Position numbers and translations under genes: made by a program. A DNA stretch of 7,350 bases from Burkholderiaceae bacterium (GTDB lineage Bacteria > Pseudomonadota > Gammaproteobacteria > Burkholderiales > Burkholderiaceae_C). The notes beneath the pieces were generated by a model. The model saw only the letters and a list, made by a program, of their open reading frames with translations. It made no database searches and had not been told where the DNA came from. Location: the NCBI GenBank assembly GCA_017999135.1, contig JAGOBT010000153.1, positions 1-7,350 on the forward strand. Reading direction: 5' to 3'. This document shows positions 1 through 7,350 of the stretch, one piece after another (within the stretch, counting starts at the first letter, position 1; every line of letters begins with the position of its first letter).

Positions 1-123
1 AGCGGACAAAGCGGGAGAAGATCAACGGAAGGCCGCATCTGGTTCCGCTCGCCACCCAGGCTGTAGACGCTCTGAAGGACCTGATGCCGCTGACCGGCCG
101 AGGGCGATACGTGTTTCCGTCCC

Positions 124-132
124 TGATACAAT
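124..132 (+). promoter_or_regulatory. Candidate extended -10 promoter for the transporter operon
   Basis: TGATACAAT matches the extended -10 pattern TGnTATAAT, with one mismatch in the hexamer. No good -35 box sits 16-18 bases upstream (the bases there are GGCGATAC-like), but extended -10 promoters can work without one. It would start transcription near base 139, about 46 bases ahead of the GTG start at 185, leaving room for the GAGGAG ribosome site. It lies just after the point where integrase similarity stops, so it may belong to the operon's original upstream region. Identified by eye only. Confidence 0.35.
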
Positions 133-173
133 CAACAAGGCTGATTCGAACAGCTATCCCCCCACCCACCGTC

Positions 174-179
174 GAGGAG
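174..179 (+). promoter_or_regulatory. Ribosome binding site GAGGAG for the binding-protein gene
   Basis: GAGGAG lies 5 bases before a GTG codon at 185 and is the only strong Shine-Dalgarno sequence near the start of this reading frame. It supports GTG-185 as the start, which also gives a complete signal peptide. Confidence 0.75.
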
Positions 180-184
180 CCCCC

Positions 185-1261
185 GTGACCCTTTCATTCC
201 TGCGCACGCGTCTTGCCGCGGCCGCCGTGCTCGCGGCCACCGCCCTGCCCATCCCCGCCCTGGCCGCCGACGTGGAGCTGCTGCCACCAGGCCTGCTGGC
301 GCCGACGAGCAAGGAGCAGACGAAGCCGAACGAGTTCAAGAAGCCCGGGCCCTGGCGCATCGGCGTGTCCTTCGGCGGCGTGGGCAACACCTGGATCGTG
401 CAGATGATCCAGGAGATGAAATACGCCGCGTCGCAGGACAAGAACATCGGCGAGTTCATCTTCGTCGAGGCCAACTGGCAGGCGCCGAAGCAGGTGGCCG
501 ACGTCGAGGACCTGCTGGCCAAGAAGGTGGACGCGATCATCATCGGCCCGATCTCGTCGGCCATCGGCGCGCCGCTGTCCGCCAAGGCAGCCAAGACCGG
601 CATCCCGGTGATCGTGCTGGGCGCCTTCGGTACGTCGATGCAATCGACCGTCGAGATCATGGGCGGCGGCGAGGTCTTCGGCCGCCAGGGCGGCGAATAC
701 CTGCGCAAGCAGCTCAACGGCAAGGGCAACATCTGGGCCTTCCGCGGCGTGGCCGGCGTCGAGGAGGAGCAGCTGCGCTACAACGGCTTCCGCAAGTCGA
801 TCGAGGGCTCGAACCTCAAGATCACGCAGGAAGTCTTCGGCGACTGGAACTACGCCAAGAGCAAGCAGCTGTGCGAGAACCTGGTGCTGTCCGGCAACAG
901 CCCCGACGGCATCTGGTTCTCCGGCGCCGAGATGACGCGCGCCTGCATCGACGTGTTCAAGGAAGCCGGCAAGCCGCTGGTGCCGATGACCGGCGAAGGC
1001 AACAACGGCTTCCTGCGCGTGTGGAAGTCCACCGGGCTGAAGAGCGTCGCGCCGCAGTTCACGCCGGGCCTGGGTGCCGCGCTGGTGCGCGCCTCGGCGG
1101 CGCTGCTGGCCGGCAAACCGCTGTACCGCTCGTACTTCTCGTCGCCGCCGCCGATCACCCAGACCGACCTGGACAAGTTCTTCCGCCCCGACCTGAACGA
1201 CGCCTACTGGATGCCGTCGACGCTGCCGGACGCCACGCTCAAGGAAACCTTCCGCCGCTGA
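185..1261 (+). CDS. Periplasmic substrate-binding protein of a CUT2-type ABC sugar importer
   Basis: Encodes 358 residues. It should capture a small substrate, probably a sugar or polyol, in the periplasm and deliver it to the membrane complex encoded downstream. Residues 1-27 form a signal peptide: a basic LRTRL start, an Ala/Leu core, and an ALA cleavage site before AD. The mature part has the two-lobed periplasmic-binding-protein pattern: WRIGVSFGGVGNTW (57-70) as the first strand and binding loop, VDAIIIGPISS (115-125), IPVIVLGAF (140-148), and the second-lobe GNIWAFRGVAGVEEEQLRYNGF segment near 181-202. Two cysteines (C230, C254) lie in the second lobe. GTG start with GAGGAG five bases upstream. 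It is the first gene of the operon, with 10 bases to the ATPase gene. Resemblance is to the Peripl_BP_4 group, including TorT-like sensors, but the adjacent transporter genes favour transport over signalling. The substrate is unknown. Confidence 0.88.
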   Translation: MTLSFLRTRLAAAAVLAATALPIPALAADVELLPPGLLAPTSKEQTKPNEFKKPGPWRIGVSFGGVGNTWIVQMIQEMKYAASQDKNIGEFIFVEANWQAPKQVADVEDLLAKKVDAIIIGPISSAIGAPLSAKAAKTGIPVIVLGAFGTSMQSTVEIMGGGEVFGRQGGEYLRKQLNGKGNIWAFRGVAGVEEEQLRYNGFRKSIEGSNLKITQEVFGDWNYAKSKQLCENLVLSGNSPDGIWFSGAEMTRACIDVFKEAGKPLVPMTGEGNNGFLRVWKSTGLKSVAPQFTPGLGAALVRASAALLAGKPLYRSYFSSPPPITQTDLDKFFRPDLNDAYWMPSTLPDATLKETFRR

Positions 1262-1271
1262 AGCGCCGTCC

Positions 1272-2827
<1,556 letters not shown>

Positions 2828-2831
<4 letters not shown>

Positions 2832-3745
2832 ACAGTTTCCGCTCCGGCAGCAGCCGCTACACCGTCGGCCTGCCGCTGCTGTTGTTCGCCCTGCTGGCGC
2901 TGGCCGCGCCCAGCTTTCTGGCAACGCAGAACCTGGTCAACGTCAGCGGGCAGATCGCCGCGCTGCTGATCGTCAGCCTGGGCCAGATGGTGGTCGCGCT
3001 GGTGGCCGGCATCGACCTGTCGGTGGGCAGCGTGATGAGCCTGGCCGGCTGCCTGGTGGCCACGCAGGCCGACCCGCTGTGGGGCGTGACGCTGGCGCTG
3101 GCGCTGGGCCTGTGCGTCGGCCTGGTCAACGGCCTGGGCGTCGCCGTCGCCGGCATCCACCCGCTGGTGATGACGCTGAGCACGATGACCTTCCTGCAGG
3201 GCCTGGCCTACCTGCTGCTGCCGATCCCCGGCGGTGCGGTGCCCCCCGTGCTGGGCGCGCTGGCCAACGGCAACCTGTGGGGCGTGCCGCGGCCGCTGCT
3301 GTGGTGCGCCGCCTGCGCGCTGGCGGTGTACCTGCTGCTGCACCGCACGCGGTTGGGGCTGCACATCTTCGCCGTCGGCGCCAATGCACGCAGCGCGCAC
3401 CTCAACGGCGTGCGTGCCGTGGCGGTGGTGGTGTCGGCCTATGTGGTCTGCAGCCTGCTGGCGGTGGTGGCGGGCATCTACCTGGCGGCGCGCGTGTCCT
3501 CCGGTGACCCGGCGATGGGCGCGGCCTTCGGCCTGGAGTCGGTCACCGCGGTGGCGCTGGGCGGCATCCAGCTGACCGGCGGGGTGGGCAGCATCCTGGG
3601 CGTGGTCACCGGCGCGCTGAGCCTGGGGCTGATCACCAACGGCATCAACCTGCTGGGCATCTCGCCCTTCCTGCGCGGCACCCTCACCGGCCTGCTGCTG
3701 CTGGCGGCGGTGTGTGCGCAGCGCAGAAAGGTGGTGGGGCTGTGA
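2828..3745 (+). CDS. Sugar ABC transporter permease, BPD_transp_2 family (RbsC/YtfT type), first of two
   Basis: Encodes 305 residues of very hydrophobic inner-membrane protein with about 8-10 membrane spans. Family marks are GIDLSVGSVMSLAG (61-74), the conserved signature of CUT2 permeases, the cytoplasmic loop AVGANARSAHLNGV (182-195) thought to contact the ATPase, and ARVSSGDP...LESVTAVALGG (221-246) followed by GGVGSILGVVTGAL. The start is ATG-2828, which overlaps the ATPase stop by 4 bases (ATGA) and is preceded by GGAGG. The stop overlaps the GTG start of the second permease in a GTGA. The length is typical of the family (about 300-340). Two unlike permeases in one operon suggest a heterodimeric channel, as in YtfT/YjfF or LsrC/LsrD. 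The substrate cannot be told from the sequence. Confidence 0.92.
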
Positions 3746-4716
3746 AGGCCGGGCTGTCTTCCGCGGCGGCGCCGGCCGCACCGCGCGCGCGCCGCTGGGC
3801 CGCCGCGCTGCTGGCGCTGCCGCCGGCCTATGCCGGGCTGGCGGTGCTGCTAATGCTGGCCGCCGTGATGCGCCCGCAGCTGCTATCGGCGATGCTGCTG
3901 CCGCTGATCGCCCGCCAGGCCGCGCCGCTGGGGCTGGCGGTGATCGGCCAGTCGCTGGTGATGCGCGGTCGCTCGATCGACCTGTCGTCCGGCGGCGTGA
4001 TCGTTGCCGTGTCCTACCTGCTGACCAGCGGTTACTTCCCGATCTCCGACGCGGTGGCGATGGTGGCGTGCGTGGCGCTGGGGCTGGTGGTCGGCGTGGT
4101 CAACGGTGCGCTGATCGTCAAGGCGCGTGCGTCGGCGATGATCGTCACGCTGGCCACGTCGATGATCCTGACGGGCTGCGTGGTGGCGTTGTCGCAGCAA
4201 CGCGCCCCCGGCGACGCACCGGAGTTCCTGCGCGAGCTGGCGCGGCTGCGCCTGCTGGGCATCCCCGTACCGGTGCTGGTGTGGCTGGCCGTGCTGCTGC
4301 CGGCCGCGCTGCTGCTGCGCGGCACGGTGTTCGGCCGCTACCTCGACGCGACGGGCGCCAACCCGCAGGCCGCGGCGCTGTCGGGCATTCCGCACCTGCG
4401 CGTCATCTTCCTCGGCCACGTGGCCTCGGCGCTGATCTCGGTACTGTGCGGCTTCATCCTGGTGGGCTTCGTCGGCAAGGGCAGCATCACGCTCGGCCAG
4501 GACCTGGCGCTGAACTCGCTGGCCGCGGCCATCCTGGGCGGCGTCAACTTCGGCAGCGGCCGCGGCGGCATGGCCGGCCCGGCGGTGGCGGCCTTCATGC
4601 TGACCTTCCTGTTCAACTTTCTCACCAGCCTGGGCCTGGGCGAACCCGGCCGGCTGATGCTGCAGGGCGCGATCATCGCGGCCGCGGCGCTGGCCTACAG
4701 CCTGAACCGCAAGTAG
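3742..4716 (+). CDS. Sugar ABC transporter permease, BPD_transp_2 family (YjfF type), second of two
   Basis: Encodes 324 residues if translation begins at GTG-3742, which overlaps the previous stop in a GTGA and has AAAGG about 10 bases upstream. An in-frame GTG at 3712 would add 10 residues but has no clear ribosome site and would overlap the first permease more. Multiple hydrophobic spans are visible. RSIDLSSGGVIVAVSYLL (77-94) corresponds to the GIDLSVGS signature of the first permease, with Ser replacing Val and Gly replacing Ser; ATGANPQAAALSGI (203-216) is the ATPase-contact loop; GQDLALNSLAAAILGGVNFGSGRG (252-275) is the conserved late motif. It should pair with the first permease to form the import channel. 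There are 29 bases before the esterase gene, with no terminator-like structure seen in them. Confidence 0.9.
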   Translation: MKAGLSSAAAPAAPRARRWAAALLALPPAYAGLAVLLMLAAVMRPQLLSAMLLPLIARQAAPLGLAVIGQSLVMRGRSIDLSSGGVIVAVSYLLTSGYFPISDAVAMVACVALGLVVGVVNGALIVKARASAMIVTLATSMILTGCVVALSQQRAPGDAPEFLRELARLRLLGIPVPVLVWLAVLLPAALLLRGTVFGRYLDATGANPQAAALSGIPHLRVIFLGHVASALISVLCGFILVGFVGKGSITLGQDLALNSLAAAILGGVNFGSGRGGMAGPAVAAFMLTFLFNFLTSLGLGEPGRLMLQGAIIAAAALAYSLNRK

Positions 4717-4735
4717 GCCCTTCTTCCTTCAACCT

Positions 4736-4739
4736 GGAG
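4736..4739 (+). promoter_or_regulatory. Ribosome binding site GGAG for the esterase gene
   Basis: GGAG lies 6 bases before ATG-4746. The esterase frame stays open for about a kilobase upstream because of the high GC content, but that extension is an Arg/Gly/Ala-rich shadow of the permease gene. This site and the start of recognisable hydrolase sequence set the start at 4746. Confidence 0.7.
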
Positions 4740-4745
4740 CACTTC

Positions 4746-5504
4746 ATGAGCGACGAACCCATCCTTGCCGGCGCCGAGCCCTTCTTCTTCAAGGGCAACG
4801 ACATCGGCGTGCTGGTGTGCCACGGCTTTACCGGCACCACGCAGAGCATGCGCTACCTGGGCGAGCAGCTGCACGGCGCCGGCTACACCGTGATCGGCCC
4901 GCGGCTCAAGGGCCACGGCGTGTCGCCGGCGGCCATGGCGCGCAGCACCGCGGCCGACTGGGTGGAATCGGTCGAGCAGGCGCTGGACGAGCTGCGCAAG
5001 CACTGCTCGCAGATTTACATGACCGGCCTGTCGATGGGTGGCACGCTGACGCTGCACACCGCGGCCAAGCATGCCGACCTCATCAAGGGCGCGATTCCGA
5101 TCAACGCCGCGGTGCAGCTGTCCAGCCCCGACATGGCCGGCCTGGCCTTCGGCCGCGGCCTGCCGGACACCGTGCCCGGCATCGGCTCGGACATCAAGGA
5201 CCCGAACAGCAAGGAACTGGCCTATGCCGAGGTGCCGGTGGTGGCCTTCCGCCAGGTCTATGCGCTGATGGCGGCCACGCACGACCTGCTGCCGCGCGTG
5301 AAGTGCCCGACGCTGGTGATCACCGCGCGCGAGGACCACGTCGTCAGCCCGACCAACGGCCCGCTGATCGCCGCCAAGGTGGGCGCCAACCGGGTGGAGA
5401 TGGCCTGGCTGGAGAACTCGTACCACGTGGCCACGATCGACAACGACAAGGCACTGATCGCCAAACTGGCCATCGACTTCATCAAGTCCATCGCCGGTCG
5501 TTGA
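4746..5504 (+). CDS. Alpha/beta hydrolase, carboxylesterase Est30 / monoacylglycerol lipase-like
   Basis: Encodes 252 residues with no signal peptide, so it is probably cytoplasmic. It should hydrolyse carboxylic esters of short or medium acyl groups, possibly monoacylglycerols. The catalytic triad is readable: Ser96 in GLSMGG (94-99), Asp197 in TAREDHVV (193-200) and His227 in NSYHVATID (224-232). HGFTGT (26-31) forms the oxyanion-hole loop. PRLKGHG (52-58) and the following DW (71-72) match the Est30/bacterial monoglyceride lipase pattern, as does the length of about 250. It follows the second permease by 29 bases in the same direction and is probably co-transcribed with the transporter. 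A role in releasing or de-esterifying the imported substrate, or in supplying glycerol for the kinase next door, is inference. Methyl-ester hydrolases such as BioH share the fold, but the overall pattern fits Est30 better. Confidence 0.85.
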   Translation: MSDEPILAGAEPFFFKGNDIGVLVCHGFTGTTQSMRYLGEQLHGAGYTVIGPRLKGHGVSPAAMARSTAADWVESVEQALDELRKHCSQIYMTGLSMGGTLTLHTAAKHADLIKGAIPINAAVQLSSPDMAGLAFGRGLPDTVPGIGSDIKDPNSKELAYAEVPVVAFRQVYALMAATHDLLPRVKCPTLVITAREDHVVSPTNGPLIAAKVGANRVEMAWLENSYHVATIDNDKALIAKLAIDFIKSIAGR

Positions 5505-5727
<223 letters not shown>

Positions 5728-5738
<11 letters not shown>

Positions 5739-6025
5739 GGCCTCTGGCCTGCCTCTGGCCTCTGGAAAGCCCGACTGATGCATGGGTGGCCGGCCGATAC
5801 CGGCCTGGATGGCTTGGAACTGACGGCTGCGACATCGTCTTGTCGTGATTCGGCCTGGCCCCTGACGGATCGCTCGGGGCGCGCTGGGCCTTGGTATCAG
5901 GGTTGACCCTGAGTCCGTGGGCATCGCCCCGGCATGCGGCGCAGCGCCATCCTGGCTGCCGCTGGCAGGGCAGCCTGAGGGCCTGGGGCGAGGTGTTTGT
6001 GACGGCCGGCGCGGCTCAGGCAGCT
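5728..6025 (-). other. Non-coding end of the IS91-family element, with three hairpins
   Basis: No protein-like frame is found in these ~300 bases; the open frames crossing it are low-complexity, Arg/Pro/Ala-rich shadows. It holds three perfect inverted repeats: GGCCGG (5788-5793) with CCGGCC (5800-5805), 6-base loop; TCAGGG (5897-5902) with CCCTGA (5907-5912), 4-base loop; and GGCTGCC (5954-5960) with GGCAGCC (5969-5975), 8-base loop. None is followed by a T-run on either strand, so they are not standard terminators. Origin-associated structure is possible, since HUH enzymes act next to hairpins. Confidence 0.55.
5740..5765. repeat. Three copies of the octamer GCCTCTGG beside the oriIS-like end
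   Basis: GCCTCTGG occurs at 5740-5747, 5751-5758 and 5758-5765. The first two copies extend to GCCTCTGGCC, and the last two share one base. They lie directly inside the element end and could be binding sites for the transposase, although simple GC-rich repetition is also possible. Confidence 0.6.
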
Positions 6026-7213
6026 TCAGTCTTGCCCTGCCTCGCGCGCCCGTCCCCGGGGTGGCGGCTGCGGATCCAGCCCCAGATGGCTGAGGATCTT
6101 CTCGATGACCGCTCGCTCCAGGATGGCCGCGATGATCTTCAGTTCCCCGGCGCCGCAGTTCGGGCAGTGCTGCATGTCGATGTCGAACACGCGCTTGAGC
6201 AGCCGCGCCCAGCTGATGTGGTGCGGCCGGACCTGGACGGTCTGGACTTCGCACTCGGCGGCGGCGGCCTCGGTTGCCACCTGTGCTTGCGCTGGCGGGC
6301 CTTGCGGCACCACCAGCGCCCGCAGCTTGGCGTTCGGCGCCAGCACGCCGTGGAACCTGATGAGGTGCAGCCGCGGCCGCGGCACCAGCGCCGCCAGCCG
6401 CTGCATGAACTCCAGCGGGCTCAGCACCAGATGCGTGGTGCCGTCGCGCCAGGGTGTCTTGAGCTTCAGTTCCACCTGCCCGGCGGCGTTGAGCTGCACC
6501 CGTTCGTCGGAAAGCGCCGGGCGGGTGGTGTAGCGGCACAGCTGTTCCAGCCGCTTGCGGTCGTGCGCTTCCACCCGTACTGCGGCGTGCAGGCTGAAGC
6601 CGTCGATGTCGGCGCACAGGGCCTGGCGTGCCGTGGTCTCGCGCGGCATCGCACCCCTCAGGGTCAGCACCTTCTGTCCGGCGCGAGGACCGAAGGCGAT
6701 GCGGTAGGTGATGGCTGCCGCCTGAAGTGGCCGCAGCGTGCGCGCCTCCTCACCGTCGTCATCGGGCTCGGCCAGGTAGGTCTGACCCATGTCCTCGATC
6801 AGCACACCCCGGCGCGTGAGCAGCTTCATCAGCCGGGTGATGATCGCCTGCAGCAGCGCATGCACCTCGTCGTCGGTGGGCGAGCCCGCTTCGACGAACT
6901 GCGGCACGCCATCGGCGCCGCAACGGTATACCCCGTCCAGCAGTAGGCCGTGAAGATGTATGTTGAGGTTGGCCGCCGAGCCGAAGCGTTGTATCAGCGT
7001 GACCGCGCCGCCATGGCCTTCGTCGGCCTCGAGCCCGGCAGCATCTAGCAGATGGCGCGCAATCACGCGCTGCACCACCTGCAGCACCGGCGTGACCAGC
7101 TCGGGTTGCGCGGCCAGCAGCAAGCGCAGCGGAATCGGCAGCGACAGCACCCATTGCCGCACCGGCACGTGCGGGATGACGTGGTCCACCAGGTGCGCTG
7201 CCGTCTGCGACAT
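6026..7213 (-). CDS. IS91-family HUH (Y2_Tnp) transposase, lacking its N-terminal zinc-binding domain
   Basis: From the first available ATG (7213) the frame encodes 395 residues. It starts MSQTAAHLVDHVIPHVPVRQ and continues WVLSLPIPLRLLLA (21-34), a standard IS91-family block. The HUH metal site is NLNIHLHGLLLDG (82-94; His86, His88). The catalytic Tyr is Tyr228 in QLCRYTTRPALSDERV (224-239); position 224, where IS91 has its other Tyr, is Gln. A C-terminal Cys-Pro-Asn-Cys motif (350-353) precedes ELKIIAAILE and EKILSHLGLD, also typical. The enzyme nicks at oriIS and drives rolling-circle transposition. Related proteins have about 100 more N-terminal residues with a Cys-rich zinc domain ending in C-P-S-C-G-A-R-R-M. 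Here the in-frame sequence keeps GARRM (from 7225) but no cysteine motif before it. There is no ribosome site at a normal distance from ATG-7213, so the copy is probably inactive. Confidence 0.88.
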   Translation of the reverse strand: MSQTAAHLVDHVIPHVPVRQWVLSLPIPLRLLLAAQPELVTPVLQVVQRVIARHLLDAAGLEADEGHGGAVTLIQRFGSAANLNIHLHGLLLDGVYRCGADGVPQFVEAGSPTDDEVHALLQAIITRLMKLLTRRGVLIEDMGQTYLAEPDDDGEEARTLRPLQAAAITYRIAFGPRAGQKVLTLRGAMPRETTARQALCADIDGFSLHAAVRVEAHDRKRLEQLCRYTTRPALSDERVQLNAAGQVELKLKTPWRDGTTHLVLSPLEFMQRLAALVPRPRLHLIRFHGVLAPNAKLRALVVPQGPPAQAQVATEAAAAECEVQTVQVRPHHISWARLLKRVFDIDMQHCPNCGAGELKIIAAILERAVIEKILSHLGLDPQPPPRGRAREAGQD

Positions 7214-7225
7214 CCGGCGCGCACC

Positions 7226-7350
7226 AACTGCTCCGAGGTCAAGGCGCCCAGTACCCTCTGCTGGTCTGCCGAAAGCCCCGCCAGGTATCCCTTCTCTGCG
7301 TTGGCAGTTGCTCGAGCGCCGGCAACTGGTGTGGAGACACCGAGATGACC
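7226..7350 (-). other. Unassigned sequence joined to the truncated transposase
   Basis: The expected zinc-domain codons are absent in all three minus-strand frames. One minus frame is open to the edge and reads AEKGYLAGLSADQQRVLGAL, continuing TSEQLVRAG, which looks protein-like (alternating polar and hydrophobic residues) but matches no family I recognise. It is out of frame with the transposase. It may be the end of another gene or another mobile element brought next to the transposase by deletion or insertion. Too short to assign. Confidence 0.3.
7305..7341. repeat. Two adjacent hairpins at the right edge
   Basis: CAGTTGC (7305-7311) pairs with GCAACTG (7322-7328) across a 10-base loop. 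GGTGT (7328-7332) pairs with ACACC (7337-7341) across a GGAG loop. They share base 7328, so they could not both form in full. They could be an element end, a terminator without a T-run, or chance. Confidence 0.45.

Larger units (their letters stand above)
3..188 (+). pseudogene. Tyrosine recombinase (integrase) remnant, truncated at both ends within the window
   Basis: The frame starting at base 3 reads RTKREKINGRPHLVPLATQ, then DALKDLMPLTGRGRYVFPS. This is the typical stretch of P4/phage-type tyrosine integrases between the first catalytic Arg and the HxxR box (compare the family pattern HIVPLSRQA...LTGRGRYVFPS). The similarity ends at about base 122. After it the frame runs on as an unrelated tail (IQSTRLIRTAIPPP...) to a TGA at 186-188, which overlaps the GTG start of the next gene. 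The HxxR box and the nucleophilic Tyr that should follow are absent, so the protein cannot recombine DNA. The N-terminal part lies outside the window. This looks like the scar of a decayed or rearranged island. The family call is strong; the exact break point is approximate. Confidence 0.8.

Noticed and set aside
3714..4745. Long upstream extension of the esterase frame through the second permease
   Set aside because: Arg/Gly/Ala-rich shadow of the permease; the esterase has its own ribosome site and normal start at 4746.
5891..6946. 351-codon plus-strand open frame across the insertion sequence
   Set aside because: Opposite strand of the recognisable IS91 transposase; no family motifs.

Overview
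The window is GC-rich (roughly 70% by eye) with GC-biased third codon positions and proteins that look proteobacterial. A beta-proteobacterium of the Burkholderiales type is the most likely source. This is inference from codon use and protein character; no rRNA or other marker is present.

Layout. Bases 3 to about 122 are a broken piece of a tyrosine recombinase (phage/island integrase). Its recognisable sequence stops abruptly, and a possible extended -10 promoter follows at the break. Next comes a tightly packed plus-strand operon: a secreted sugar-type binding protein (185-1261), a double-domain ATPase (1272-2831), two different permeases (2828-3745 and 3742-4716), and an Est30/monoacylglycerol-lipase-like alpha/beta hydrolase (4746-5504). 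The two permease junctions are 4-base overlaps (ATGA and GTGA). After a 67-base gap comes the start of glycerol kinase (glpK, from 5572), which is cut after about 49 codons. From about 5719 to at least 7222 lies an IS91-family (HUH, rolling-circle) insertion sequence with its transposase on the minus strand. The last ~128 bases are not recognisable as that transposase and contain two adjacent hairpins.

How the genes fit together. The four transporter genes form a complete CUT2 (ribose/galactofuranose type) ABC importer. The order binding protein, ATPase, permease, permease is that of ytfQ-ytfR-ytfT-yjfF. The substrate cannot be read from the sequence. The esterase next to glycerol kinase suggests a lipid- or ester-derived glycerol link, but this is inference. 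The IS91 element has destroyed glpK at this locus, so any such pathway would need another kinase copy. The operon is flanked on both sides by mobile-DNA remnants. I see no clearly novel system. The points of most interest are the exact glpK/IS91 junction with an oriIS-like end, repeats and hairpins beside it, the missing transposase N-terminus, and the integrase scar fused to the operon leader.
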